Source: Rhodospirillales bacterium
Lineage (GTDB): Bacteria > Pseudomonadota > Alphaproteobacteria > Micavibrionales > Micavibrionaceae
Assembly: GCA_023898765.1 (NCBI GenBank)
Contig: CP060238.1
Location: forward strand, 1,550,001 to 1,614,000
Reading direction: 5' to 3'
Length of the DNA stretch: 64,000 bases
Shown here: positions 9,753-19,022 of the stretch, in pieces
Position numbering within the stretch: the stretch's first letter is position 1
How the letters are laid out: the number at the start of each line of letters is the position of its first letter
The notes under the pieces: generated by a model
The model's database searches: none
Seen by the model: only the letters and a program-made list of their open reading frames with translations
Told to the model about the DNA's origin: nothing
Position numbers and translations under genes: made by a program

Positions 9753-11105
9753 ATGAAAAAGAAACTCTACATCAAGAGCTGGGGCTGCCAGATGAATGAA
9801 TATGACAGCCGCCGGATGGCCGATATCCTGGCGCCGCTGGGCTACCGGACGGTCGAAACACCCGAAAGCGCGGATATGGTCATCCTGAACACCTGCCATA
9901 TCCGCGAAAAAGCCACGGACAAGGTCTTCTCCGAAATCGGCCGCCTGCGCCCCTTCAAGGAAGAAAAAGAGACGCGTGGCGGCAAGATGCTGATTGCCGT
10001 GGCGGGATGCGTGGCGCAAGCCGAGGGCGATTTCATCCTCAAGCGCGCGCCTTGCGTGGATATGGTCTTCGGGCCGCAAACCTACCACGAACTGCCTGAA
10101 ATGGTGGCCAAAGCCACAGGTGCCTTTGGGGACCGGCGCATTGTGAACACCGACTTCCCCGCCGAAAGCAAGTTCGATTTCCTCCCCGAAGAGCATGAGA
10201 ATCCGGGAGCTGCGGCCTTTTTGTCCGTGCAGGAAGGCTGCGATAAATTCTGCACCTTCTGCGTCGTGCCCTATACGCGGGGGGCGGAATATTCACGGCC
10301 GGCGGAAAAAATCATGGCCGAAGCGCGGCGGCTGGCGGATCTTGGCGTACGGGAAATCACCCTGCTGGGCCAGAATGTCAATGCCTGGCACGGCAGCGAA
10401 GGATGGGGGCTGGGCCGCCTGATCGGCGAGGTTGCGCAAATCGAAGGCATTGAACGCATCCGCTACACAACCTCCCACCCTTGCGATATGCGCGACGAAT
10501 TGATGCAGGCCCACCGGGATGTTCCCGAATTGATGCCTTATCTGCATTTGCCCGTTCAAAGCGGCGCCGACAGCATCCTGAAAGCCATGAACCGGAAGCA
10601 CACCGGCGAAAGTTACCGCGAAACCGTCGCGCAGCTTCGGGCGCATCGCCCGGATATCGCGATGTCGTCGGACTTTATCGTGGGATTTCCGGGGGAAACG
10701 GAAGAAGATTTTGAGGCCACCTTGCAAATCGTGCGGGATATCGGCTATCAATCCGCCTATTCCTTCAAATATTCCCCCCGCCCCGGCACGCCGGCGGCCA
10801 ATATGCCCGGACTTGTCCGTGAAGAGGTGAAATCGGAACGTTTGGAGCGCCTTCAAAGCCTGATAAACGGGCAGCAGCTCGCTTTTAACGAAAAAACCGT
10901 GGGACTGACCCTGCCGGTCCTGTTTGAGCGGAAAGGGCGCAAAAAAGCCCAGCTTCAGGGCCGCACCCCTTATAATCAGGCCATTAACGTGACCGCCCCC
11001 GCGCGCCTTCTGGGCCGGATTGAGAATATTACGGTCAATGCCGCCTCTTCCAACGCCCTCATAGGGGAAATCCGGATGTCTGAAACGATTGTAAAATCCG
11101 CCTGA
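9753..11105 (+). CDS. miaB: tRNA-2-methylthio-N6-dimethylallyladenosine synthase
   Basis: The 450-residue protein adds the methylthio group to i6A37 of tRNAs. All expected iron-sulfur ligands are visible: Cys12, Cys48 and Cys86 of the N-terminal UPF0004 domain (WGCQMNEYDS, LNTCHIREKA, VAGCVAQ), then the radical SAM triad Cys163, Cys167 and Cys170 in CDKFCTFCVVPYTRG. A TRAM domain closes the protein. The ATG at 9753 is chosen over an upstream in-frame TTG because MKKKLYIKSWGCQMN is the usual MiaB N-terminus. It heads the run to phoH, ybeY, corC and lnt. Iron-sulfur supply would come from the suf operon in this window. Confidence 0.96.
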   Translation: MKKKLYIKSWGCQMNEYDSRRMADILAPLGYRTVETPESADMVILNTCHIREKATDKVFSEIGRLRPFKEEKETRGGKMLIAVAGCVAQAEGDFILKRAPCVDMVFGPQTYHELPEMVAKATGAFGDRRIVNTDFPAESKFDFLPEEHENPGAAAFLSVQEGCDKFCTFCVVPYTRGAEYSRPAEKIMAEARRLADLGVREITLLGQNVNAWHGSEGWGLGRLIGEVAQIEGIERIRYTTSHPCDMRDELMQAHRDVPELMPYLHLPVQSGADSILKAMNRKHTGESYRETVAQLRAHRPDIAMSSDFIVGFPGETEEDFEATLQIVRDIGYQSAYSFKYSPRPGTPAANMPGLVREEVKSERLERLQSLINGQQLAFNEKTVGLTLPVLFERKGRKKAQLQGRTPYNQAINVTAPARLLGRIENITVNAASSNALIGEIRMSETIVKSA

Positions 11106-11176
11106 TTTTGAGATAATGGAAGAGTAATCACAGCAAGAGGTCTACTATCTCAAAACACACCAATTTCCCTGTTTCC

Positions 11177-12148
11177 ATGAGCTTCGACGATAACCGTCTC
11201 CTGCCGCTGCTTTATGGCGAGCAAAACGCGCATCTGCGCGATATCGAAGAGTCTTTGAAAGTCGATATTTCCTCCCGCGGGAGCGACCTCCTGATCGAGG
11301 GCGCGGCGCGGCCTAAACAGCTCGCACAGATGACCCTTGAGATGCTCTGGAAAAAATTGCAGCGCGGACAGGAGGTCACAAGATCCGAAGTAAAAGCCGC
11401 CATTAAATTTGCGCAAGGGGAAGGTCAGCCTCTCCCGATAAACGGGACCGCCTCGAACAAGGATGATTTTTTTGAGGAAAAAGCGGGAATAAAGGCAGGG
11501 GGAAACAGGCTTGTTACGCCCCGCTCCCCTCACCAGTCCACTTATATCGAAGCCATCAAGAAATATGACATGGTGTTCGGGATCGGCCCCGCCGGAACGG
11601 GCAAGACGTTTCTGGCCGTCGCCGCAGCCGTCGAAATGTACAAGGACGGCCTCATTGACCGGATGATTTTTTGCCGCCCGGCCGTCGAAGCCGGCGAACA
11701 GCTTGGTTTTCTTCCGGGCGACATGCTGGAAAAAATAGACCCTTACCTGCGCCCCATTTATGACGCGCTGCATGACCTCATACCGAAAGAACAAATCGCC
11801 AAAAAGCTCGAAAACGGCGATATTGAAATCGCGCCGCTTGCTTTTATGCGCGGGCGCACGTTGAAGAATGCGTTTGTAGTTCTGGACGAAGCCCAGAACA
11901 CCACGGCCATGCAGATGAAAATGCTGCTAACCCGTATGGGCGAAGGAACGCATGTCGTCATAACCGGCGACCCGAGCCAGATTGACTTGCCAAACGGCGC
12001 AAAATCAGGCTTAAAAGAGGCCATTAAAATTTTAAAAGAAATAGATGAAGTTGCCTTTATCCATTTTGATGAAACAGACGTCGTCCGGCACAGGCTGGTC
12101 AGCAAGATTATAGAGGCGTACAAGGCATATGACGATTCCGACGGATAA
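11177..12148 (+). CDS. ybeZ: PhoH-family ATPase (YbeZ)
   Basis: The 323-residue protein has a short N-terminal KH-like region followed by a P-loop ATPase domain. Walker A is GPAGTGKTF at about residues 137-145 and Walker B is FVVLDEAQNTT; ITGDPSQIDLP follows. The family partners with the endoribonuclease YbeY, encoded next, in rRNA maturation and ribosome quality control. No earlier in-frame start exists downstream of the miaB stop, so the ATG at 11177 stands even though its Shine-Dalgarno sequence is poor. The gene overlaps ybeY by 20 bp, which suggests translational coupling. Confidence 0.95.
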   Translation: MSFDDNRLLPLLYGEQNAHLRDIEESLKVDISSRGSDLLIEGAARPKQLAQMTLEMLWKKLQRGQEVTRSEVKAAIKFAQGEGQPLPINGTASNKDDFFEEKAGIKAGGNRLVTPRSPHQSTYIEAIKKYDMVFGIGPAGTGKTFLAVAAAVEMYKDGLIDRMIFCRPAVEAGEQLGFLPGDMLEKIDPYLRPIYDALHDLIPKEQIAKKLENGDIEIAPLAFMRGRTLKNAFVVLDEAQNTTAMQMKMLLTRMGEGTHVVITGDPSQIDLPNGAKSGLKEAIKILKEIDEVAFIHFDETDVVRHRLVSKIIEAYKAYDDSDG

Positions 12149-12647
12149 CCTCCTTATAGACGTGGCCATTCAGGACCCTGAATGGGAAGATCTTAAAGGC
12201 ATTGAAACGCTGGCACTGGAGACCGTGCACATGGCGATGCAGATGGTCGATCTGCCGGAGCCGCTCCAGGGCCGGGCGATGGAAATCAGCGTTGCGCTGG
12301 CCAATGACGATTTGATCCGGATCCTGAACCGGGAATACCGGGAGAAAGATTCCCCCACCAATGTTTTAACGTTTGCAACGCTGGATGAGGGGGAGCTGCA
12401 AAGCGAAGATCCTGTCAATCTTGGCGATATCGTTTTGTCCTATCAAACCGTCCGCCGGGAATCGCAGGAGCAGGAAAAATTTCTTCAGGACCATGTCGCC
12501 CATCTTCTGGTTCACGGCACGCTTCATCTTTTAGGATACCGTCATCAGGACGATGACGAAGCCAACATCATGGAGACCCTTGAAATCCGTATTCTCGAAA
12601 AACTGGGTGTTCAAAACCCTTATACGGAAACAATTCCCCTTTCATAA
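12129..12647 (+). CDS. ybeY: Endoribonuclease YbeY
   Basis: The 172-residue protein is a zinc-dependent single-strand endoribonuclease for 16S rRNA 3'-end processing. The metal motif HGTLHLLGYRH has His129, His133 and His139; the usual Asp before the last His is Arg here. The conserved TNVLTFA segment is also present. It starts inside the 3' end of the PhoH gene, and corC follows after 13 bp. The position between phoH and corC is the standard one in proteobacteria. Confidence 0.95.
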   Translation: MTIPTDNLLIDVAIQDPEWEDLKGIETLALETVHMAMQMVDLPEPLQGRAMEISVALANDDLIRILNREYREKDSPTNVLTFATLDEGELQSEDPVNLGDIVLSYQTVRRESQEQEKFLQDHVAHLLVHGTLHLLGYRHQDDDEANIMETLEIRILEKLGVQNPYTETIPLS

Positions 12648-12660
12648 CCTCAATAAAAAC

Positions 12661-13569
12661 ATGTCCGATCCCCTCCATAAAGATAACGCCGACGCCGAAC
12701 CTTCTCCTGATTCTTCCGAAAAAGGAGGCGCTTTTCCATGGATAAAGCGCCTGCTTCCTTCGAAACCGGAGGATCATAATCTGCGCGAGGCGCTGGAAGA
12801 TTATATCGAGGAACTGGACGAAAGCGATTCCCACTCGGTGGCGGTGCATGAGCGCAACCTGATTTCCAACGTGCTGAAAATACGGAATATGACGCTTGTG
12901 GATGTCATGATTCCGCGGGCCGACATTGCCGCCATAGAAGTCAACGCTTCGGAAGAGGACCTCATGGCCCTTCTGTCCGAAAAACAGTTCAGCCGGATTC
13001 CCGTCTACCGCGAAACGCTGGACGATGTGATCGGCAGCGTCCATATCAAGGACATCATGGCCTGCATGGCCGCCAAAAAAGAACTCAACATTCGGAACAT
13101 GCTGCGGGATATTCCGGTTCTCTCCCCGGCCATGGCCGTTCTGGACCTTCTCCTCCTGATGCAGGAGCAGAAAAAACACATGGCGCTTGTTACGGATGAA
13201 TATGGCGGAATCGACGGCCTCGTGACAATCGGGGACATTATCGAGGCCATTGTCGGGGAAGTGGAAGACGAGTTTGACACGGACGACCAGCCCGAACTGA
13301 TCGAAAAGCCTGACGGGACCCTCCTGGCGGATGCCCGTTATGATCTGGAAGAATTCGAAGAAAAATATGGCTGTTTGTTGAAAGAAGAAGAACGGGAAGA
13401 TGCCGACACGATCGGCGGCCTTGTTTTCCTGGCGGCCGGGCGCGTTCCGGCGCGCGGCGAAGTTATCAGGCACGAATCCTCCGGCATGGTTTTTGAAATC
13501 GTCGATGCCGATCCGCGCCGTGTGGAGCGCGTTTTAATCAAAAATATTCCGAAAAAAGATGAAGGTTAA
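12661..13569 (+). CDS. corC: CorC/HlyC-family CBS-domain protein
   Basis: The 302-residue soluble protein has an acidic N-terminal region, a pair of CBS domains (VDVMIPRADIAAI and LVTDEYGGIDGLVTIGDI) and the C-terminal CorC_HlyC domain (ADTIGGLVFLAAGRVPARGE). Members lacking the membrane DUF21 domain are linked to Mg2+/Co2+ efflux or to support of apolipoprotein N-acyltransferase. The ATG at 12661 follows ybeY closely; an earlier in-frame ATG at 12553 lies inside ybeY and gives an unlikely N-terminus. It overlaps lnt by 11 bp. Confidence 0.93.
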   Translation: MSDPLHKDNADAEPSPDSSEKGGAFPWIKRLLPSKPEDHNLREALEDYIEELDESDSHSVAVHERNLISNVLKIRNMTLVDVMIPRADIAAIEVNASEEDLMALLSEKQFSRIPVYRETLDDVIGSVHIKDIMACMAAKKELNIRNMLRDIPVLSPAMAVLDLLLLMQEQKKHMALVTDEYGGIDGLVTIGDIIEAIVGEVEDEFDTDDQPELIEKPDGTLLADARYDLEEFEEKYGCLLKEEEREDADTIGGLVFLAAGRVPARGEVIRHESSGMVFEIVDADPRRVERVLIKNIPKKDEG

Positions 13570-15136
13570 AAAACCTGCCGCAAAGTCCTTGCTTTCCTTT
13601 GCCTTTGCCACGCTCCTGCCTTTTATGGCCGGTATTTTTTGCGCCTTGTCCATGGCGCCTGCGTCCTGGTGGCCCCTTCTCTTTGCAGGCTTCAGCCTCT
13701 TTTATATAACCCTTGCAAAGGCCGGAAGTGCCGGACGGGCCGCTCTTTCCGGTTTTTTCTTTGGACTGGGTTATTTCCTGAAGGGGTTGTGGTGGATCGG
13801 AAACGCCCTTCTTGTCGAAGGCAATGACTATGCGTGGGTCTGGCCGCTGGCCGTGATGGGCCTGCCGACCCTGCTGGCCTTGTTTACGTCTGTCGCGGCA
13901 GCGCTTTCCCGCGTGACGGGGGATCTTAAAACCATCTCCGGTTTTCTTGTTTTCTGCGCCGTCATGGCTCTGTCCGAATGGGTGCGCGGGCATATCTTCA
14001 CCGGCTTTCCGTGGAATTTATACGCCTATGCATGGTCGGAGAACCTGCCGCTCCTCCAGACCTTAAGCCTCACAGGGCCTTACGGCCTGACCCTTCTGAC
14101 GATTTTCTGGGCCGCGCTGGGAGGATATTTGTACGTTTCGCCGCAGAGCCTGAACCGGAAAATGCTCTTAACCTTCAGCGCTGTTTTTCTTTTTATCGCC
14201 TGCTTTTCTTTCGGGAGTTACAGGCTCCACACATCGGCAGACGAAAGCACAAACAGGAATATCGCCTTACGGGTTATCCAGCCCAATATCCGGCAGGACT
14301 TAAAATGGCTCCCGGATTTACAGGGACTTCATTTTGAAAAACACCTGAAACTTTCCGCCCCTTCTTCCGGCGAAGGAGCGCCGCAGGCTTCCACAACCCT
14401 CATAATATGGCCGGAGACGTCCGTTCCGCCCGTTATTTTCGAATCGCCCGCAGGCCGGGATAAAATAAAAAACATGCTCTCTTCCTATAAAGGGGAAGTC
14501 TATCTCCTTGCAGGCGTTCTCAGACGGGAAAAAGGCGAAAGCGGCCAGACGGATTATTACAACTCTATCGTTCTCTTTGACAAAAAAGGGCGCGTAAGGC
14601 CCCTCTACGACAAAACCCACCTTGTTCCCTTTGGCGAATATATCCCGCTTCAAAAATGGATTCCGCTTCGACCCGTCGTGGAATTCACGGGCTTTCAAAG
14701 AGGCGCAGGGCCGCAAACCATTATAGAAGACAGCATCCCCCCCTTCAGCGGGCTGGTCTGCTATGAAATCATCTTTCCCGGAAAGGTTGCCGGAGAGTCC
14801 GAAACGCGGCCCGACTGGATCGTGAACCTGACAAACGACGCATGGTACGGCATCAGTGCGGGCCCCTACCAGCATTTCGACCATGCCCGGTTCCGGGCGG
14901 TTGAAGAAGCCCTGCCCGTCATCCGGTCCGCCAATACGGGCCTTTCGGGTGTCATCGATTCATACGGACGCACCCTGAGCGTGTCGACCCTGAACCAGGA
15001 TAATGCGCTTCAGACGCTTCTTCCCGCCGCTTCCGGCAAGGCAACGCTCTACAGCCAAACAAGAGACTGGCCTTTTCTTCTTTTTTGTGGCTTTATCCTG
15101 CTCGCCGGGTTCAGACGTATGTTTAAACATAATTAG
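13559..15136 (+). CDS. lnt: Apolipoprotein N-acyltransferase
   Basis: The 525-residue inner-membrane enzyme transfers the third acyl chain to the N-terminal cysteine of lipoproteins. The first about 220 residues form six to eight membrane helices. The periplasmic nitrilase domain follows, with its catalytic triad visible as Glu286 (IIWPETSVP), Lys352 (YDKTHLVPFGEY) and Cys401 (SGLVCYEIIF). A last helix lies near the C-terminus. The start codon lies inside corC, so the two are translationally coupled. It ends the miaB-lnt run; the XRE regulator follows after 167 bp. Confidence 0.95.
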   Translation: MKVKKPAAKSLLSFAFATLLPFMAGIFCALSMAPASWWPLLFAGFSLFYITLAKAGSAGRAALSGFFFGLGYFLKGLWWIGNALLVEGNDYAWVWPLAVMGLPTLLALFTSVAAALSRVTGDLKTISGFLVFCAVMALSEWVRGHIFTGFPWNLYAYAWSENLPLLQTLSLTGPYGLTLLTIFWAALGGYLYVSPQSLNRKMLLTFSAVFLFIACFSFGSYRLHTSADESTNRNIALRVIQPNIRQDLKWLPDLQGLHFEKHLKLSAPSSGEGAPQASTTLIIWPETSVPPVIFESPAGRDKIKNMLSSYKGEVYLLAGVLRREKGESGQTDYYNSIVLFDKKGRVRPLYDKTHLVPFGEYIPLQKWIPLRPVVEFTGFQRGAGPQTIIEDSIPPFSGLVCYEIIFPGKVAGESETRPDWIVNLTNDAWYGISAGPYQHFDHARFRAVEEALPVIRSANTGLSGVIDSYGRTLSVSTLNQDNALQTLLPAASGKATLYSQTRDWPFLLFCGFILLAGFRRMFKHN

Positions 15137-15303
15137 AACACGCTTAAAAACTAAAGTGATATCAAGCGGATACCTATACTTAAGACTAGGCTGGGCAAAG
15201 TTTTCTTGCATGCAAAGGTAGGCGCTGCTAGTTTTCGTATTACTTTTACGGGTACTTGAACTTTTCGAAAACGTACTTTGTGTATTCTGATGTGGGGGAC
15301 GCT

Positions 15304-15786
15304 ATGTCTGCAGCAAGCAAGAAGAAAACCGGGAACCTGATGGACAGCAAGAAAAAAGGCCGCGCCGGTTTTATGGACGGGCATATCGGAGGACGCCTGC
15401 GCCAGCGCCGTTCCCTGCTTGGGATAACTCAGGAACAACTGGCGGAATCTGTCGGTATCACCTTTCAGCAGATACAAAAATACGAAAACGGCGTCAACCG
15501 GATCAGCGCCGGACGCCTGTTTGAATTCAGCGAAATTCTGGATGTGCCGGTTTCCTTCTTTTTTGAAAATTTTGCAGGCGGGAAGAAGAAATCCTACCAG
15601 GCTCTGGGGCTTGCGGAAGGGGATCAGGCCCCGTTTGAAGGAGAGGAAGATATTCTGAAACGAAAAGAAACGCTTCAGTTGATCCGTGTTTACTATTCCA
15701 TCCGCAATCCGAAACTCCGCAAGGATTTGTTCAATCTTGTCAAAAGCATGGCCGACAACATGAGAGATCAGGACGGAGAGTCTTGA
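15304..15786 (+). CDS. XRE-family helix-turn-helix regulator
   Basis: The product is 160 residues. A Lys-rich N-terminal tail is followed by an HTH_3 domain at about residues 27-85 (LRQRRSLLGITQEQLAESVG, then ITFQQIQKYENG), and a helical C-terminal part ends in a Leu/Arg-rich amphipathic helix. A gene of this type is commonly found between lnt and metK in alphaproteobacteria, but its regulon is not established. The ATG at 15304 is preferred over an upstream TTG at 15256 because a GGGGGAC stretch sits just ahead of it. It may control the metK unit that begins 56 bp downstream; this is inference. Confidence 0.9.
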   Translation: MSAASKKKTGNLMDSKKKGRAGFMDGHIGGRLRQRRSLLGITQEQLAESVGITFQQIQKYENGVNRISAGRLFEFSEILDVPVSFFFENFAGGKKKSYQALGLAEGDQAPFEGEEDILKRKETLQLIRVYYSIRNPKLRKDLFNLVKSMADNMRDQDGES

Positions 15787-15809
15787 TTCCCACAGCAAAG
15801 CACGATACC

Positions 15810-15836
15810 TTTCCGCTTTAAATTAGAGAGTGGAAG
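15810..15836 (+). promoter_or_regulatory. Hairpin overlapping the metK ribosome-binding site
   Basis: The arm TTCCGCT at 15811-15817 pairs with AGTGGAA at 15829-15835 (one G-U pair) around an 11-nt AT-rich loop. The 3' arm contains the purine-rich stretch that serves as the Shine-Dalgarno sequence for the metK ATG at 15843. Folding would hide it. SAM-responsive elements precede metK in several alphaproteobacteria, but I do not see a complete known SAM riboswitch consensus here. Confidence 0.35.
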
Positions 15837-15842
15837 AAATCT

Positions 15843-17063
15843 ATGTCCAGCCAGCCTGCCCTGAATCAAAATAACAGCCCTGAAAGCCGGGAGAACCGCA
15901 TGTCTGCACACGGTCTGCAAAATTTTATCTTCACCAGTGAATCCGTATCCGAAGGTCATCCGGACAAGCTCTGCGACCAGATATCGGATGCGATTGTCGA
16001 CCGGTTCATGGAAGGCGACCCGAATTCCCGTTGCGCGGTGGAAACAGTCACGACAACAAATTATGTCGGGATTCTGGGCGAAACGCGTGGCCCCTCGGAC
16101 ATCACGCCCGATGTGATGGAACAGATCGCCCGCGATGTGATTAAACAGGTCGGGTACGAACAGGAAGGCTTTCACTGGAAGGATGTCGAGGTTGACGTCC
16201 GCGCCCATTCCCAGTCTGCCGATATCGCCCAGGGCGTTGACGCCGAAGGCGCCGGAGATCAGGGCATTATGTTCGGCTATGCCTGCCGCGAAACGGAAGC
16301 GTTGATGCCCGCAGCTATTCATTACTCGCATGTGATTTTGCGGTCTTTGGCTGAAGCCCGTCATGCCGGAAAGCTGCCGGATGTTGAGCCTGACTCAAAA
16401 TCCCAGATTTCCCTTGAATATAAAGACGGGGAACCCGTCCGCGCCACCTCCGTTGTGGTGTCTTCACAGCACAGCGCAAAAGTGTCCCAGAACGACGTGC
16501 GTGAAATGATCCGCCCTTACGTTCTCGAAACGCTGCCCGAAGGCTGGATGTGCCCGGAAGATGAATTTTACGTGAACCCCACAGGCCGTTTTGTCATTGG
16601 CGGCCCGGTCGGGGATGCCGGCCTGACAGGCCGCAAGATTATCGTGGATACCTATGGCGGCGCGGCCCCGCATGGCGGCGGCGCTTTCTCGGGCAAGGAT
16701 TCAACGAAAGTGGACCGCTCGGCGGCATATGCGGCGCGTTATCTGGCGAAAAACATTGTCGCGGCCGGTTATGCGGACCGCTGCACCATCCAGCTTGCCT
16801 ATGCGATCGGCGTGGCCAAACCGATGTCTTTATACGTGAACACGCACGGCACCGGCAGCGTACCGGAAGCGAAACTGGTCGAAGCCATCGATCGGGTGAT
16901 GGATCTCACCCCGACAGGCATCCGCAACCACTTGAATCTGCGGCGCCCGATTTACGCCCGCACCGCCGCTTACGGACATTTCGGCCGCGAGCCGGAACAA
17001 GACGGCGGTTTTTCGTGGGAAAAGCTGGACCTTGTGGAGCCGTTGCAAAAAGCCATTGGCTAA
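15843..17063 (+). CDS. metK: S-adenosylmethionine synthetase
   Basis: The 406-residue enzyme makes SAM from methionine and ATP, the methyl donor used by TrmB and the radical SAM source for MiaB, both encoded nearby. Signatures are FTSESVSEGHPDKLCDQISD near the N-terminus, GDQGIMFGYAC, and the P-loop-like GGGAFSGKDSTKVDRSAAY. The ATG at 15843 has a GGAAG ribosome-binding site and adds a 19-residue tail; a second ATG at 15900 gives the more usual family N-terminus, so the start is uncertain between them. Confidence 0.96.
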   Translation: MSSQPALNQNNSPESRENRMSAHGLQNFIFTSESVSEGHPDKLCDQISDAIVDRFMEGDPNSRCAVETVTTTNYVGILGETRGPSDITPDVMEQIARDVIKQVGYEQEGFHWKDVEVDVRAHSQSADIAQGVDAEGAGDQGIMFGYACRETEALMPAAIHYSHVILRSLAEARHAGKLPDVEPDSKSQISLEYKDGEPVRATSVVVSSQHSAKVSQNDVREMIRPYVLETLPEGWMCPEDEFYVNPTGRFVIGGPVGDAGLTGRKIIVDTYGGAAPHGGGAFSGKDSTKVDRSAAYAARYLAKNIVAAGYADRCTIQLAYAIGVAKPMSLYVNTHGTGSVPEAKLVEAIDRVMDLTPTGIRNHLNLRRPIYARTAAYGHFGREPEQDGGFSWEKLDLVEPLQKAIG

Positions 17064-17069
17064 AAATTA

Positions 17070-17726
17070 GTGGAAGATTTTCTCGTTAATCACGGCAAAT
17101 TGACACTTGCCCTGACGGCAACGTCCATCTCCTTTTTGGTTTTGTTGCACTACACCTATACGGTCTTATACGGACAGGTAAAGCCTCATTTATACACCCA
17201 TTTTATTTGGGGACTGGAAGCAGCCATCGCCGCAGCCGCACAATTCGTAAGCGGTGCAGGTCCGGGGGCCTGTTTGACAGTTGCCATCGCCCTGTTCTGC
17301 TTTATACGTGCGGGGCTGGCCATTCCCTACGGCGAAAAAAATATCACGTCAGGGGATAAATATGCGCTGATAGCCTGTCTGTTCGGACTCGTTTTATGGG
17401 TCCTCATTCAAGACCCGCTTTACGCGGTTATTGTCGTATCCCTCGTTGATGGGTTGGCTTTTTACCCGACTTTCCGCAAATCCTTCATGAAACCTTTTGA
17501 AGAAAACATGACGACTTTTGTCGTCTTAAATATTCCACTGATGATGGGCGTTATAGCGATCGAAAACTATAACCTCACGACATTGCTCTTTCCCTGCACG
17601 ATTTTGATTCTGAATTTTATTTTCGTGCTGTTTTTAATCGTTCGCAGATTTCAGATTCATGGCAGAATTTTTCCCTATGAACGATCCGGAAAAACAAGAC
17701 CTGCGAAGGCTGTTATAAAATTGTGA
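17070..17726 (+). CDS. Multi-pass membrane protein of unknown function
   Basis: The product is 218 residues with about seven hydrophobic helices and a basic C-terminal tail. The segment VKPHLYTHFIWGLEAAIAA followed by AQFVSGAGPGA resembles an uncharacterised membrane family found in many bacteria, in which a Lys-Pro-His and Trp-Gly pair lies between helices 1 and 2. The start is a GTG six bases after the metK stop with no good ribosome-binding site, so translational coupling is likely. Its 3' end overlaps the converging orphan gene by 14 bp. Confidence 0.65.
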   Translation: MEDFLVNHGKLTLALTATSISFLVLLHYTYTVLYGQVKPHLYTHFIWGLEAAIAAAAQFVSGAGPGACLTVAIALFCFIRAGLAIPYGEKNITSGDKYALIACLFGLVLWVLIQDPLYAVIVVSLVDGLAFYPTFRKSFMKPFEENMTTFVVLNIPLMMGVIAIENYNLTTLLFPCTILILNFIFVLFLIVRRFQIHGRIFPYERSGKTRPAKAVIKL

Positions 17727-18225
17727 ACTTTTGACCGCCTTGTTGAGAAGCAGAATTTTTATATCCTGCGTTAAAGGCATTCGCAACGACCTGCTTTTGT
17801 TGCGCGTAAGCAACAAGAGCACCTGTAAATTCAGAAAGCTCAACGCCCAGCCCATCTGCGACACTCGCGACAACCGCAGCCTGAAAATCTACGAGTTCTT
17901 CCTGGTTAGCATTTACAGATATTTGGGGCGCGTGAGTTGTGTTGATAAAGTATGAGCTAATCCCTCCGTTTGAGTTCTTCGTTATGCCGCTCATGTCTTT
18001 TTGTGTAAACATATACGAACTGGGAGGCACGTGCGTTCCGCCTATGGGCACCATATCAATTTCTATCCCGGTATTTTCGCCGGTAAAGACTTTGGTAAGA
18101 TTGGGGCTCATATTGTTTCTGAGTACGGCCCCAGGTTTAAACTGACGTATAACCGCTGTCAGGTCCGTCATCATTGAGTCAAGGCGGCCCTTGATATCAA
18201 TACCGTTTTCGTTCGTTTTAGACAT
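17713..18225 (-). CDS. Orphan protein, no family recognised
   Basis: The product is 170 residues, soluble and with no signal peptide. The N-terminal half is polar and contains GIDIKGRLDSMMTDL; the C-terminal half is Ala/Val-rich and probably helical (FQAAVVASVADGLGVELSEF). It is preceded by a strong AGAGAGGGA ribosome-binding site. The coding region is less GC-rich than metK or trmB. It is wedged between the metK unit and trmB, converging on the membrane protein gene. A TTGACATAAT sequence lies upstream on the minus strand (18301 down to 18292), as seen before other orphans here. Confidence 0.6.
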   Translation of the reverse strand: MSKTNENGIDIKGRLDSMMTDLTAVIRQFKPGAVLRNNMSPNLTKVFTGENTGIEIDMVPIGGTHVPPSSYMFTQKDMSGITKNSNGGISSYFINTTHAPQISVNANQEELVDFQAAVVASVADGLGVELSEFTGALVAYAQQKQVVANAFNAGYKNSASQQGGQKFTIL

Positions 18226-18294
18226 TTTTATTTCCCTCTCTTTTTGCCCACAGGCTATATAATGATTGTCACAGTTAACACTATATTAAGTATT

Positions 18295-18993
18295 ATGTCA
18301 ATAAAAAACACAAAACAGGGCTTTTACGGGCGGCGGCAGGGGCGGCCCTTAAGCGCTTCACGCCTGAAAACGCTGGAAGACGCCCTCCCCGCCCTTCAGA
18401 TTGGCGAATCCCTGCTGAAGGAAGACGGACGCCTTGATCCGCAGTCCCTCTTTTCGTCCGCACACGACAAAATCATTCTCGAAATCGGCTTTGGGAACGG
18501 AGAGCATCTGGCCGGGATGATGCGCCGCATGCCGGAAAATGCCTATATCGGCATCGAGCCTTTTATCAATGGAATGAGTGCTTTTCTCAAAGATATTGAA
18601 GCTTTATCTCAAGACAATATCCGCGTCTATATGGATGACGCTTTGACGGTGGTGCGGTCCCTCAAAAGCGAAAGCATCGACACCTTCTATATCCTGAACC
18701 CCGACCCGTGGCATAAAGCCCGGCACCATAAACGCCGGATCGTGCGGGCAGAGACTTTGAAAGACTATCACCGCGTCCTCAAGCCCGGCGGGGACCTCAT
18801 CCTCACCACGGATGTCGAGGATCTGGCCGAATGGATGGCCACGCATGTCCATCTTCATGGGGGGTTTGAATGGCTGGCCGAGAGCGCCAAAGACTGGCAA
18901 ACCCCGCCCGGGGACTGGATTCCCACGCGCTACGAAACCAAGGGCGCCAAAGGGGCCAAAAAAATGACCTATTTGTTTTACAGGAAAAAATAA
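18295..18993 (+). CDS. trmB: tRNA (guanine-N7-)-methyltransferase
   Basis: The 232-residue SAM-dependent enzyme makes m7G46 in tRNA. The SAM-binding loop LEIGFGNGEHL, the TrmB motif FYILNPDPWHKARHHKRR and the C-terminal RYETKGAKGAKKMTYLFYR are all visible. The ATG at 18295 is preferred over an earlier in-frame ATG at 18244, because MSIKNTKQGFYGRRQGRPLS is the usual alphaproteobacterial TrmB beginning. Its place between metK and rimP is the conserved alphaproteobacterial order, here interrupted by two orphans. Confidence 0.94.
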   Translation: MSIKNTKQGFYGRRQGRPLSASRLKTLEDALPALQIGESLLKEDGRLDPQSLFSSAHDKIILEIGFGNGEHLAGMMRRMPENAYIGIEPFINGMSAFLKDIEALSQDNIRVYMDDALTVVRSLKSESIDTFYILNPDPWHKARHHKRRIVRAETLKDYHRVLKPGGDLILTTDVEDLAEWMATHVHLHGGFEWLAESAKDWQTPPGDWIPTRYETKGAKGAKKMTYLFYRKK

Positions 18994-19022
18994 CCTTTTA
19001 AATCTTAGGCGGCAAAAACTCC

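Noticed and set aside
15787..15842. Known SAM-II or SAM/SAH riboswitch before metK
   Set aside because: Only a simple hairpin over the ribosome-binding site is visible; the conserved pseudoknot bases of the classes I know were not found.
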